Origin: Bondarzewia mesenterica
Taxonomy: Eukaryota > Basidiomycota > Agaricomycetes > Russulales > Bondarzewiaceae
Assembly (NCBI GenBank): GCA_004802705.1
Contig: SGPL01000362.1
Location: 7,622 to 34,118, forward strand
Length of the DNA stretch: 26,497 nucleotides
Direction of reading: 5' to 3'
The notes under the pieces are model-generated. The model ran no database searches and was not told the origin of the DNA. It saw only the letters and a list, made by a program, of their open reading frames with translations. Shown here one piece after another: positions 1 through 11,119 of this stretch. The number at the start of each line of letters is the position of its first letter. Positions within the stretch are counted from its first letter, which is position 1. The translations under genes and the position numbers were made by a program.

Positions 1-220
1 AGTTTAAAGATNTANANANANNNTNATGAAGCACTGNGNNNCNATNNNGGNNANNCANGAAGNATNNNNAATNCAANANNNANTAANNTNTAAANNTNTG
101 NTNNTGNAGCNTGAGAGGCTATATGGNANATNCAAGNAGNANNNNAGNANGNAANANAGNNNTNATNTGNATGNACNNNTTNANTGNNNCTGNNGNNANT
201 NNNCATCCTTATTGCAAAGT
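1..220. other. N-rich sequence edge
   Basis: A large share of the bases between about 11 and 205 are N, interleaved with single called bases rather than forming one gap block. This looks like a consensus of conflicting reads at a contig edge or collapsed repeat. Nothing can be annotated here. Confidence 0.8.
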
Positions 221-2412
221 TATTGAGGCCATTTTGAGGTGTGTTCAAGATGTAGGGGCAGAGCAGCAGAAATCAGAGTATCAAAATCAGGGCACCTTCT
301 GATCGAGACTCTAGCCCGAGAAGTGGGGCTCTCAGAATGATTAGGAGATTTGGTAAGAACTTGGGCTTGAACACTATTAAACTTTCTGACTTGCTGTTGC
401 TACACCTTGTCCCTCCTATATTATATCCTCCTCTTATTATTTACTTATTTACTAGTATTGTCTAGTATAATCCAGTGTATTATAGTACTTTAACTACAGC
501 ATCAAAGATAGGTTTCAGCAGTAGCGTACCCTCTTTAGATTATTATGATCATAATCAGTGATGTGCTTGTGGTTGTCATTGAGAGAATAAAAGTAATAGA
601 ACATAGTGACTGCTTCAATCTAAGACTAGCTACCCCACATAGCCACCATTCTTGGGGACCAATTCTTCACTTGCACATAATACTGGCACCCCCATGGCAG
701 AACAAATAGGTGCTGTATAGTGCTTAGTGTTTATAGCTGAGAGCCTGCAGATTGACCATAAGGCTGCAGCTCAATACATGCTCATCTGTTAGCCTATATA
801 AAGTACATCAGTAATAGACATTACCATGATAACTCAAAAGGATGGTTAAGCTTTTGGAGATGTACTAAGGGCTGACTTGGAAGCATGCACCCTGTGCACT
901 GATCTTGAAGAAAGGAGGCCCAGATAAAGCAATGTCATTATCATTACACAAAAAGGAGAGCCAGATCAGTGTCTTCATTGGACAAACAACAACCAAAATA
1001 TGTATTTCTACCATGTCTTGCTATATATATATAACACTATTTACATAGATATTACTCTATATATCTTAATATTTCAAGAACTTTATATATTTCTTTTAGA
1101 TATTGCGAGATCTCACAGTCGCTCGATATTTCAAGAACTAACACATTTATGCAAGATATTATAGATTGATCACACTGCTCAATCTTGCTAAAAAATAGGC
1201 AATTTATCTCCATTTACCTAGATTTATGTAGAAATGGTTTGCCTCTGATCTATATTTATCTACCTATATCCACTTGAATTTAGCATAATTTGATCTATGA
1301 GCATGCTCAATCAGTATCTATCCCACTCAATATTGAAAGATTGAGCCTATCTATCTCACAACACATACATGGCACTACATGGTAGATCTACCTATATTTT
1401 GCTAAATCTTTTAAACCAGTGCTGTTCTTGGTCTCATCGATGCATATCCAATCTCATTGAATCTAAGCTCTTGGGCACATTGATAGATTCATTTATGACA
1501 CAACTAAAATAATGCCAAAATGTTACACCTGTTGATCGCAGTACAAACTATGAGACAGATTGAGATGGTGGTGCTATTGTGCCCGTGCCCCACAAAATAT
1601 TTTTATGAGGGCCTCTAGCCCCATCCTCTCCCTCTTGTACTGACTACTCACTACATTTTATCTCCCACTGCCACTGTCCCTACCATTTCTTTTAACACTC
1701 TCACTTCCTCATCTCAAAAATAATCTGACTGCTCTTTGCCCCATCATGTCAGCACTGTATCCCCATTATAAATGCATCTACGAGGCTTATGGTTGCCTTC
1801 AGTATGTGTCCCTGCTCCCTGACAACATAGACTGCCCACCTGAGGTGTCTCTCTATGCTGCATCTTCAAATCACTCATAATTGACCTTACTCACTCATGA
1901 TTGACCTTATCGAGCTAACCTGCCCTAGGTGCCCTCACATGTGCAACAAGCATGTGTTTATGGTCACTCATGGTTGGCCAATAATCAAGGACTTATTGTC
2001 CCCCCTCCTGTATATCCTTCTACTGGCTTGTGTTTGCATATCACTAAACTCAACAGTCCTCAATCTGATTGTGAGGGATTCCACTCAGTTTTTTTTTTTT
2101 TTTTTTGTTTTTACTATTGCTCACTATTTATTCCCTGAGTTGTCCATCCAACCACTGCCTGAATGAACTATGCACATAGCATGCTGCTGTAGCATTGAAT
2201 GGTTCTAATATCACCCTCTGCCTCCCAGGTGAAACTAGCATCTCAGTTTTAGCCATCTAATATTGATGGCATCATACCTGTTAACACTGGACTGACAAGG
2301 TTCAGTAAACTTGCCAACTTCTCTTAGCCATCGTCTCCCTGCTCAGCCCACTATTGGCATTATGAATGTTTTAGCATTAGCTGTAGGCCCAACTCAGCCT
2401 TCAATCTCCATT
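221..2412. other. AT-rich region without a supportable gene
   Basis: No convincing coding frame or splice pattern was found on either strand. Two short open frames near 1897-2166 are rich in low-complexity residues and run through an 18-base T tract at about 2089-2106. The motif ATATTTCAAGAACT occurs twice (about 1068 and 1127). Composition matches the decayed repeat DNA that follows. Confidence 0.5.
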
Positions 2413-2700
2413 CTAGCAGTGCCTCTCTACCAACCATTTCATGTCCACAAAGAAAGCCCACATTATGTTCCATTCTAGCATTGTCAGATGATCTACTATA
2501 GCCTGTTGCTTCTCACCCTGCTTACTATCATCTTGCATGCTTTTGAATTCATTTTTCAGACCATCAGCATGCTTAGCCCATCTATTCATTTGAAGCATGA
2601 AGACCTGCCAACATATTACTCTCAATTTGCATTCATAAGTCTCTATTTCACTGTTGCACTGCCTACGAGCAGACCAATGTGGCAGTCACTAGACAACAAG
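2413..2700 (-). pseudogene. Possible coding relic, helical (minus strand)
   Basis: The minus strand is open for about 95 codons without a sensible start. The product would be charged and helix-prone, with stretches such as NRWAKHADGLKNEF and SKQGEKQQAIVDHL, unlike the leucine-rich nonsense read on the opposite strand. No family was recognised. It overlaps a plus-strand frame starting at 2680, so at most one of the two is likely to be real where they meet. It is probably a remnant of an old mobile or multicopy gene. Confidence 0.25.
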
Positions 2701-2960
2701 TAATCAGTTATCTTAATGCTATAGAGTTGCACTTATTGCCTCCCCACCCATCTTCTGATGTATTAGGAGTTGACTTTTATTTTACTGTCACTGCTTTAGA
2801 TGGCAGCCCCTATAAAGAACTCTCCTGGTATGTTTTGAAGTCCTTGTGTAAAGTGAGAGGCATGTACTCCTGGAAGGACAATGACAACATCAATTCAACC
2901 AACTTTACTCTACCCACCCTCAAAAAATGTTTTAAAAGGTCAATCAGCTATCGGCATTAA
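2680..2960 (+). pseudogene. Coding relic of unknown family
   Basis: A plus-strand frame opens with GTG at 2680 (no ATG) and runs 93 codons to TAA at 2958. The reading is protein-like, with segments such as DFYFTVTALDGSPYKELSWY and KVRGMYSWKDNDNINS, and has no low-complexity bias. There is no start codon or splice acceptor I can defend. It lies on the same strand as other eroded frames at 3358-3567, 4164-4331 and 4861-5604, so these may be pieces of one decayed element. Function is unknown. Confidence 0.3.
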
Positions 2961-3357
2961 AAAGTGCATTGTGTATTTACTTACATGTATACTTTCCATC
3001 CCTTCTCATCATGATAGCTCTCATCAGTATGCAGACCCTTGATATGGTGACCTCATAAAACTAATTGATAGCTTGGGCACTGAAGTGTCCATCTTTATGC
3101 CCATTCAGAGGCTGTTTCACCCCTGTTTCTCTAGACATGTCCTAGCACCTCTTCCTTAGTGTGAGGGGGAAACATCAGTCATGATCCTACTTAATGTCAA
3201 GTCAGCCTGTGTCTGGCTACAGTCTCATTGTTAGAGACAAGAACAGTCATTAGTTGTATAAACTTCCCTTAGTTAAATTTGGCTGACTATGCACTGTTTC
3301 TTCCTAGCCAGTTTACTTATTCAGACTCAGCTAGTCAGACAGTGCTAGTGCTCCCCA

Positions 3358-3567
3358 TTGATCAGGTACAGTCATCTCATATGCTTCATTCAACAGGTAT
3401 TGTTAACATTTTTACATGCAGACTGCACTGTCCACACTAATGATGGTGCCCTCCATGTTGGGCATGTCGACTCTGATGCCCACCTCAATGAGCACTGGGC
3501 CTTCAACTGCCCTGCTATTAACCCAAGTCAGCTGTATGCTGCTGTCAGCCAACTTTTAATAACATGA
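3358..3567 (+). pseudogene. Coding relic of unknown family
   Basis: An open plus-strand frame of about 69 codons ends at TGA (3565). Its second half reads like protein (for example HTNDGALHVGHVDSDAHLNE and CPAINPSQLYAAVSQ). It has no defensible start. The stretch 3600-4160 that follows carries scattered N calls and no better frame. It is probably part of the same decayed unit as the neighbouring plus-strand relics. Confidence 0.25.
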
Positions 3568-4163
3568 CCCAACCCCTTTACTTTAGTCGCATCTACCCTT
3601 TTCATGTTTAGATCCACTCAAATNTTCCTCTCATCGTTAAGCATACTAGAACCCCATATTTAGCAGCCTCTNATTCCCCCTTTCATACTATCACCTNTCC
3701 AAAACTGGATGGTGTCCATCCATCCTACTNTTACTTCCTCATTTTTCCCCTCTGCTCCTACTGTCATCAGCACGTGCAACTTCTCTTCATTTCTTGAATC
3801 NTTGTATATNGTTATCAAAAACAATGTTTTTAACTCACGNACAAGCATAAAGCATGCCTTTAATCAGTCTTACTTCATTGCCTTTAAGTCCAGCAGCTGA
3901 CTGCCATGCATTCATCATCAACATTTGACCTCCAGCTCTTCAGTNAGTATTTGTTACTCTTAACATCTGAGGTGCTCTCATGTTTTTATCTGCTAGAATG
4001 CATCTGTGGGCCNTGCATTGAATTGCTCTTGGCTCTTTGCCACTCAAGTNAGTGTTACATAATAATGAGCTGCNCGCATGCACTTACTATAGGCTAATAG
4101 CAGCATGGGTGTGAGGAAGATCATACCCTTCCTANTCCTTCATTTATCTTCACTAGCATAGAG

Positions 4164-4331
4164 ATGGATGCACCCATGGCCTTGCCATCTGTCACACAAG
4201 TTGAGCCTGCAATGGCTATAGAGCACATCTCAAATGTATCNCTCACTGTTCTCAACTNTCCTCTGCAATTNAAGGAAGATACAGCGACCATCAAAGACAT
4301 ATTGCACTAGTGCTTCATTGTGGAGCTCTGA
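4164..4331 (+). pseudogene. Coding relic with one internal stop
   Basis: A frame begins at ATG 4164 (MDAPMALPSVTQVEPAM), continues 48 codons to TAG at 4308, and then stays open a few codons more to TGA at 4329. Content is protein-like and acidic near the end (KEDTATIKDIL). A further short piece beginning at the ATG near 4659 (MDPNLKAKLQIWFNVLND) lies downstream. No family was recognised, and I see it as an exon-sized remnant in a decaying element. Confidence 0.3.
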
Positions 4332-4860
4332 TTGGAAGCCCCCACTANTAACAATAATAATATCTTGAAGATCCACGATGATAATGAGCACATGATAACA
4401 TATTGTATACTAGTGTTACTACTTATACTTGGGGAGCAAGGATCCCTTTGCTCTACTTAGTGGCATATTCATTTGTTGTACTGAGGGGGTCTCACTGAAT
4501 TCTTTCTTCTATAACTATCAAGAGATTATCCATCTGTGAGTCCATGTCTATGATCTATTGGAGTTGTGTAGATTATCAGCAAAGGCCCTGAGCAGTCAGT
4601 ATACCAAGAGCTCACAGCACAGATGGCTNTCTTATCCCTCTCTATATGCTGACCACCATGGATCCAAACCTCAAAGCTAAGTTACAGATTTGGTTTAACG
4701 TGCTCAATGATATCATCATGCCTTAAATGCTCACTCATTCTGTATGATAGTGATTGATGAATGAAATGAAGAATGTGCTGTCTCAGGTATGCTTGCATCT
4801 GTCTCTGACTTCAAGTGATCANCATTGACCTTNAGATGACAGACTTAACTTATACCCAAA

Positions 4861-5604
4861 ATGCATACCCTAGCTGTCNNTGATGCTCTTACTAAGGCCT
4901 TCATTGCCTAAATCTTTTTTAGCCACCTGATGCCTTAGAAGCTGGATGAGTTCATCGCAATGAGAGAGGGGTTCAATTTGCNATTGTTTGAGCACAGGTC
5001 ATGCAGCATTTATCAAAGTGAGCAAGATGCCTGCATGATCATCTCTGATGCTAAACCTGTTTGGTCTATGTAGATATTTACCACTGCCTTCTCAAGTCAG
5101 GACAANCATGTGGCCTGGCTGGTGCTTGGATTGTACAACTGTCATCTCACATTGNCTACTGAGGTCTTTGGGCATTGCACTTATTTGATCACTCATGAGT
5201 CTGCTGATAGTACAATGTCAGTTTTTACGAAGCTCTTCATACAATGCCTAGTAATATACCTGCAAGGCACTGGTCATCCACCCTATCTCGAATTTATGTC
5301 TGACCACTTGATGGATGCTGAAACATATGCTCAAGGAGTAGGTAATATGCTGCTTCATGCACATCTATTTATGCATGTGCTGACAACATCAGAGATGTTG
5401 CCAGCAGAGGCCAAGTGGNAAATTAAGGTGAGTATGCATGCATACTTCTTGATGGGCCTATCTCATGCCANTAACATCAGACTGGATGCCAGCCTGCAGT
5501 GCATGCTTTTGGGGGATGAGGATTGCACTAGCATGGAGTCACAATTGGCTTTTGACTGTTGGCTTCATTTGCACTTGATGGAGGTCGATTACAATGCAGT
5601 GTAG
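4861..5604 (+). pseudogene. Decayed protein-coding frame, about 247 codons
   Basis: One plus-strand frame can be followed from ATG 4861 to TAG 5602 with only three internal stops (TAA 4909, TAG 4936, TAG 5071). The last 164 codons are open. Between stops the translation is normal protein, for example KLDEFIAMREGFNL and SDHLMDAETYAQGVGNMLLH. Three stops in 248 codons of AT-rich DNA, with protein-like content throughout, indicates an eroded gene rather than chance. I recognise no domain; a multicopy or transposon-borne gene is likely because this zone is full of N calls. Each stop is one C-to-T change from a glutamine codon, but that is weak evidence for any particular mutational process. Confidence 0.5.
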
Positions 5605-6369
5605 ACTTGAATAGCTGTACACTTTTTCTCACTGTATAAACCATGTGCATCTAGTGAATTGATGCCCAAGTTCTCATTGAGACTANAAGGAGCTGTCCGT
5701 CTATAGATAGCACATAATTTGACAAGGTAGATAAGTCAAGATGAGGTGTGTAGTGATTCACATTGCATATCACTACTGTAGGTCCTATACATCTTGAGCT
5801 TGTAGGTCCTGGGCTCATTATCTAGAGTCTGGTAGATGTGCACATAACACAGTAAGAACGTGACATTGATATTATTGTCAAGTGTCTTAAAGACTGATAT
5901 AACAGACATTGGAAATTGTGCACATATTACAAATGAAAGATTATANATATTGTATAACATATAAGTCCCCACTCAATCATCATGTCAAAGGGTACANGGA
6001 TGGGTAAAGGAGTCAAAAAAAAGTTTGAACATAAAATTTCATCAGCAGCCTTTTCCACTTGATGAATAGCTTCTTGTTCATCTCCTCCAGCTTGATATCA
6101 TCCTACAGAAATCCCACTAGTTTCAAAGTGTGCCAGTGGCACATCAGATGTTAGAACATAAAAATATAAGATGATGACAAATCNAATCTGGGTTTGCCAA
6201 GCCATTATGTGCATCNTGCACATCAGCATGTATTAGAGGCATTCTAGCACTTTTGCTGAGAAAGCAAGGTAGACTGACTAACATTCAGCTTTAAAGCACT
6301 TTTAGTCAGAATAAGCAGTAGGCTAGGTCTATCGACAATCTAAAGCTTAAAGTTTGAATCAGAAGTTAA
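5605..6369. other. Intergenic stretch between opposing relics
   Basis: I see no supportable coding frame. It separates a plus-strand relic (ending 5604) from a minus-strand relic (ending about 6370), which therefore point towards each other. Isolated N calls are present. Confidence 0.4.
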
Positions 6370-7560
6370 GCTTGGACATCTTCTAGAGCACAACATAGAG
6401 CTAAGCAGTGTCAAGCATTGCTTCCACCACCTGTGCNGTCAACAGTAGCTAATTCATGCAGACTATATTAACANTGTCACATATGGAATTCATGAGCTCA
6501 ATGACATATTCTTGCAGCNACTGTATTTTCATCTTTGTAATGGATGCAAGTAGTTTCAACAATGACAGTCGAAGGATGATGTGCCATTGCTGAGTATTAA
6601 GTGGCTCACTGAGAGACATCAAACTTGAGGTCTTGTAGATCAATGCATGCATTAATGACTACTATACCTTGTACATGACAGCACAAGAGTTATCATTNAT
6701 AAAATTAACAATAATNGCTTGAGAAATATNAACCACTGATCTGCCTGCCAAGACTCAAGATGNTGTTCATATTCAATTNAGCTGTAGTTGATGGACTCAA
6801 GGATGTGTTTCTATGATGTAATAGGGGGTGGCATGCACAGACTGATTGCTTTATTNAAATCAGCTGCATTAATTGTAAGAGGNCAGCTTATAATTGCATA
6901 GCTGAGTTATGGATTAAAACATTGTAAAGAGATATGTACCTTTCATGTCTTCANGTTGTACCTCTATCTGTAGGCTTGAGCATCAGCTCTTGGATGCCAT
7001 AAGANAGTNATGAGAGAGAATTATATAAGTAGTGCAGGAGGAGCNAAGAAGTTCTCTCCACTNATAGCCAATGAGCAAGGGCTGCTGTAGATGAGATAGT
7101 GAATGATGTACCTGGCACCTACACTAGATACATCAACACATCTGATAGGGACTNAAATGTGCCACATCTATTAAAAGGGTCAGGATATTGTAAAAATGAC
7201 TGATAAAACTGAATGATAGTTTGATACTTCCTCTTATTCATGGCAGATTCATGAAACATTATGGACATCTGAGGTTTGACATCTATCAGCATTGCATGTG
7301 GCAGTTATTCAAATTCCACAATNGTGAGGATGTTTTCATTGGTGAAGGCCACTGTCAGGCAGGTTAATCAAATGAGAAGTCTAACATGTACTCCACCTTG
7401 CACTATACGAGGAATATGAGTAAATATGTCNATTATATGCACTACTTCATGGAGAGGATGCAGGAGTTGATGAGAGCCCCTAGCTNAGTCACATGCTGAG
7501 TGCATATGGAACCTTCAGTGATGCCTCATTGAAANACATTGCNCTTTCNAGCATGCAATC
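6370..7560 (-). pseudogene. Long decayed coding frame of unknown family (minus strand)
   Basis: Read on the minus strand, coding-like sequence runs for about 1.2 kb interrupted by single stops and at least one frame change. Recognisable pieces in order include DIFTHIPRIVQGGVHVRLLI (about 7430-7380), NENILTIVEFE, HAMLIDVKPQMSIMFHES, MNKRKYQTIIQFYQSFLQYP (from 7241), SLSDVLMYLV, TSFTISSTAALAHWL, YGIQELMLKPTDRG, RHERYISLYNVLIHNSAMQL, and finally a 66-codon open block at 6652-6449 continuing past a TAG as LLLTAQVVEAMLDTA. The frame holds across most of 7450-6700, which is hard to get by chance. No motif assigns a function. A competing plus-strand frame at 7386-7693 overlaps the upstream end and is probably a shadow. 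Confidence 0.5.
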
Positions 7561-7894
7561 CATGAATTCTGTCAATGATAATAAGAGGTCTACCTCAAGA
7601 GTCCTCAAGCCTGCCTCAGCTTTNTCACCCTTACTAACCACTTTCTTATCAGAGGTGCTTAAGTTNAACTACATGTACTTATCTGCTGTGTAGGGGGATT
7701 ATCTCATTTAAGGACAGTCAAAGATGGCACTGTAATGTAGAAATAAGTTAGACCATAGTTGTAGCCACTGAATATGATCATCATCATTAAAAAACCATTT
7801 TAATGGGCATGCACTTCTTACATGACATCCAGGGGGAAAGAGGAATCTGATCAACATTGGGAGATATTATAAAATAGGCCTCATCATTAGTGAA

Positions 7895-8273
7895 TATGCC
7901 TATATGACNGTCAGTGATTCTCAAGGGTGCTGATTNATAAAAATTTATGAGAGAAGTCAGAGGGTAAAGTTAGAGAGATACATACCCTTGTNATCACAGT
8001 TGTACAGGAGATTAGATTAGTCTTCAAGNAGCACTTCCTTCATGAATTGCTTGAATAAGTTGGACATGCTAGACAAAAAACCTNAAAAGAGTGATGAATA
8101 NTCAACAGATCAGCACACAAGCTAGGTGCAGGATGANAGGACATTATGCCAAGAGCACTATAATTGTTCACATTGNTATACTNGCATAANACTGATGACT
8201 GTGACCTGTNGAGGAGAAGGGCATCCCANCTTGAAGGATGGTCAGAAGATTGGGCANNAGTGCGCTGATACAT
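7895..8273 (-). pseudogene. Coding relic, probable upstream part of the minus-strand element
   Basis: A minus-strand frame of 77 codons (8273-8040) contains protein-like stretches such as NVNNYSALGIMS and HPAPSLCADLL. After its TGA the same frame stays open again (KTNLISCTT, ISLTLPSDFSHKFL) to about 7895. It has many single N calls and no identifiable start. Same strand and spacing suggest that it belongs to the relic at 6370-7560. Confidence 0.3.
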
Positions 8274-8516
8274 AAANAACTGACATGGAAGTTAGATTAG
8301 GTNGTAGCTGATGNAAGAGCCAGGCTGAGCAATGAGTGATGCTAAGTCAACTCAGGTAGATGATGAATGTGTTGAAGGACTTTGACTAGGAGTTGATGAC
8401 TTGCANGCTGGTGGCGTNTTTGACGACTACACATGGTGGTGAGTTNAAGTCAAATGTGTATGGCATGCGTGGGGGGGGGGGCAGAAGTTTGTGCAAGATG
8501 CTGAGGCTCTTTCCCC

Positions 8517-9764
8517 ATGTTTGCCAGGTACTTCAAGTTCTATCNGTTGGNGGCGATCAACTACCTGTTAGTCAACCTCCTCAATNGATCTGCACTGGGA
8601 CNTCAGTGGCTGGAGAGCCTGCTGCTTNGGTGTGGGTTGATNTACATGATGAATGCATTGAATCAGAGGCCATCGCAGTTNTCGAGGGACTGCACCCTCA
8701 TCCAGGNACAGCTACAGCACATNATCTCTNCTGACATGGATGCTGATGAGGTGGANGAGGATGATGNAATGATGNCAGTGGAGAAGGATCNTGGCCTGCT
8801 ATTCTTCNGTGAGATCGTGAATGACAAAGTGCCTCNCGCNCCTAAGCCTACAGTGTCCCAGCTTCACAATCTNGAAGACCTCACCACTGCNTACAAGATG
8901 GAAGACATGAGCNGGCTGCACTGCNTGTTCAGATCTNTCGAGGACNTGCAGTGACCGAAGCATCACAAAATTCACAACTGGTCCAAACTGACACTGGACA
9001 TCCGACACATTTGACTGCCCCACGCCAAGGAAGAGAGGATGCATTTTGGCCTCANGGTGAAGGGGGTGATGNTGAAGGAATTGCCCAAGATGAGTGGGCT
9101 GGATGTGGAAGACAAGGCAGAAGATGAGGTAGAGCATGCCACCATGCTCGATNTCAATGCCATGGTGATGCAGATCTGGGAGCAATTTCTGTATGATGTC
9201 ATGAACACCGCACTAAATGTGAAGGACCCCGAGGACCCCTANATCTTGCTAGACCAGCAGNGCCTCGTTCGAGCTGACATNGAGCTCCTTCAGAGCNTGG
9301 ATNTCTGNGGCATGATGAATTAGGTTCAGTANAAGGTCTTNGACTTAGANGACTAGCAAGGACAGCTGTTTGACNNNTATTTCCNGCCTAAGCANGACAN
9401 GTGAGGCTTCAGGCAGAACTTCAAGAATGTCAGCTANTACGCTGCCTACTGGGACCTAGTCTTANGGCTGGAGGACNACCAATTNGNGAGGGTCCAAAGG
9501 GGATTGAGAAANGAATTCAAGAAGTTGAAGTGGGTGCCCGTAGTGAAGATGGACAGGATGTGGAGCACCCAGGAAGAGACATCTTNGTGGTGGGCCCAAA
9601 TTCTGNAAGGTGCTTGCAAAGCCCCCGCAATTGCCATCAACCCGACATATTAGGATTGGCGCTGCATCATCCANGCCAGCAGATTGCCAGTCGACAATGA
9701 CNAGGGCACAGGCGGCAACATTTTNCATGCTGAGAAAGAAGAGGAGGGCAGTGATAGAGAGTGA
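8517..9764 (+). pseudogene. Decayed multicopy protein gene, about 415 codons
   Basis: A single plus-strand frame extends from ATG 8517 to TGA 9762 with six internal stops (8952, 9012, 9321, 9354, 9402, 9651). Content is clearly coding: SRDCTLIQ, DMDADEV, EIVNDKVP, WSKLTLDIRHI, MSGLDVEDKAEDEVEHATML, MVMQIWEQFLYDVMNTALNV, then EFKKLKWVPVVKMDRMWSTQ and GACKAPAIAINPTY. The N-terminal part probably continued upstream in another frame across an 11-base G run at 8471-8481, where a frame slip is likely. Frequent single-base Ns suggest that several diverged copies were merged. I do not recognise the family; a transposon-borne protein is my best guess from context. Confidence 0.55.
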
Positions 9765-10014
9765 GCATGAGGCTAGCCACCACATGTAATTGATGTCATC
9801 GAGTACAATGTGCTGTAACAATAAACACNGTTCCANCCATTGACAATCANGAGCGGCCNTNTGACTGGTGTTTGGAACTCAAAGACCACATAGTGATGGC
9901 ATCTTAACTGATTCNCCCTGAGGGCCCACTGCACCCATNATGTGCANAAGATNGCCCCNCTTCANGTTCCTCATCAGCCCTACTGTCTGATCAAGAATNG
10001 GTCCTTGAACAAAA

Positions 10015-10033
10015 TGGCCATTTAGGATGGNCA
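10015..10033. repeat. Spaced inverted repeat, copy 1
   Basis: TGGCCAT at 10015-10021 and ATGGNCA at 10027-10033 are complementary arms around five bases. This is one of four copies of the pattern GCCAT-N5-ATGGC in this zone. Confidence 0.55.
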
Positions 10034-10086
10034 TGGCATTGATCTGGTCATGTCNGTCATTGCAGGCCAAATTACCTCAAATGAAA

Positions 10087-10105
10087 TNGCCATTCAAGAT
10101 GGCCA
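10087..10105. repeat. Spaced inverted repeat, copy 2
   Basis: TNGCCAT (10087-10093) and ATGGCCA (10099-10105) flank TCAAG. The copy has the same architecture and spacer length as copy 1, 72 bp downstream of it. Confidence 0.55.
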
Positions 10106-10443
10106 CGGCATCTTCNGATGGTTTCAATCACTGNANGCCAGGCCACCATGTCCAAAGTCTCTAGTCTCTCCTGAGCTAGGGCTCGCTCTAAGATGATGAN
10201 ATCACGTGAGCAAGTGCTNTCGTGCTTGTACCACTTTGGCTAAGAGNTNGNGGTNTATCACTGGTTGAATGGTCGCTATGCAATGTAAAAACAATTGGGC
10301 ACNNTCAAGGTGGAGNAACATTCATTTTTGAATAATGNANGGTGTTTTAATTGATATGAAGGTGCTCTGAGNAATATAGAATAGAGCCAACTATTCANAA
10401 AATGATGATGACTGACNTTTGAACATATATTCAACATTAGCCG

Positions 10444-10809
10444 ATGAGCTGCCTGAGCAAGTCACCAACCTCAANGACACTGCANGCTACAGTCCTTGTC
10501 GACTGCAACGAGGCCTTCAGACTNTGGGTGGACTCAACCATCATGCCTGCACNTCATATCGCCACCTTGGACAGAGCCCCCATCTTTCTAGCTGCAATCT
10601 CNGTGAGGCAACGNGTNCACTCNAGAGGGTCANCATCCACATCAGATGATGTCGACTNAAAACAGGGAGTGGNAAATACTGTGAGGCNGGATAATCAGGA
10701 TGAAACATTCATCATGTGCAATCGCAGCCTCTCACGTGGGGGGCAAAGNGAGNTCATGCCATTCAGNATGNCCATGGCTNAANAGGGCCACACAGCAGGC
10801 CCCGCATAG
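10444..10809 (+). pseudogene. Uncertain open frame in the repeat zone
   Basis: An N-rich plus-strand frame of 121 codons ends at TAG 10807. Part of it reads like protein (ATVLVDCNEAF, VDSTIMPA, HIATLDRAPIFLAAI, DNQDETFIMCNRSLSRGG). It ends inside inverted-repeat copy 3 and low-complexity sequence. It could be the tail of the element whose decayed gene lies at 8517-9764. No start, domain or splice signals are defensible. Confidence 0.25.
10756..10774. repeat. Spaced inverted repeat, copy 3
   Basis: ATGCCAT (10756-10762) and ATGNCCA (10768-10774) around five bases. The right arm matches copies 1, 2 and 4; the left arm differs at two positions. Confidence 0.45.
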
Positions 10810-10817
10810 AGTCAAGT

Positions 10818-10836
10818 CAGCCATCCCAGATGGCCA
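10818..10836. repeat. Spaced inverted repeat, copy 4
   Basis: CAGCCAT (10818-10824) and ATGGCCA (10830-10836) around CCCAG. It lies 62 bp downstream of copy 3 and just upstream of pyrimidine- and purine-rich tracts. Confidence 0.5.
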
Positions 10837-11086
10837 CTCTCCCTTCCTCCTCTATATNCTCACCCNNCTTGCCCCCTTCTCTCTCTTTCCCCCCTCCTTT
10901 CNTGCATGTTTNTATGGGTGAGGGGGGGGCTGAGGCACAGGAGGGTTGGGGTTAGGGTCTCNCTGCCCANATCTACCNTAGGGATTGCCNTAGGTGAGGG
11001 GGGGAGGCAGGGCTCATAGCCCAGCNCTTTGCGTGCAACTCCCATGCCGCTAAGAGAATGGCCCATAATCCATGCACAGATGGGGG

Positions 11087-11096
11087 CATATAAGAG
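11087..11096 (+). promoter_or_regulatory. TATA-like box upstream of the ribozyme
   Basis: CATATAAGAG lies 24-33 bases before the 5' strand of hammerhead stem III (11120). At usual TATA spacing, transcription would begin at about 11115-11125, at the ribozyme itself. G-rich purine tracts at about 10918-10950 and 10998-11010 lie upstream, and an ATTAAATAAG stretch that could serve for polyadenylation follows at about 11197-11206. Together this resembles the promoter and R region of an LTR, but no second LTR copy is in the window. Confidence 0.4.
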
Positions 11097-11119
11097 ACAT
11101 GAGGGGGTTCATNGTAANC

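Larger units (their letters stand above)
9765..10443. other. Repeat DNA with inverted-repeat motifs
   Basis: No supportable gene. Short minus-strand frames here are interrupted and N-rich. The stretch contains the first two copies of the spaced inverted repeat annotated separately. Confidence 0.4.

Noticed and set aside
7386..7693. Plus-strand coding frames (MYSTLHYTRNMSKYV and MLSAYGTFSDASL)
   Set aside because: They overlap a minus-strand relic that is longer and keeps frame far beyond this interval, so they are probably shadows, although the minus frame is itself broken here.
4861..9764. Claim of repeat-induced point mutation from the premature stops
   Set aside because: Any stop codon can be reached by one transition from CAA, CAG, CGA or TGG, so the stops alone do not discriminate. 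Multiple aligned copies would be needed.
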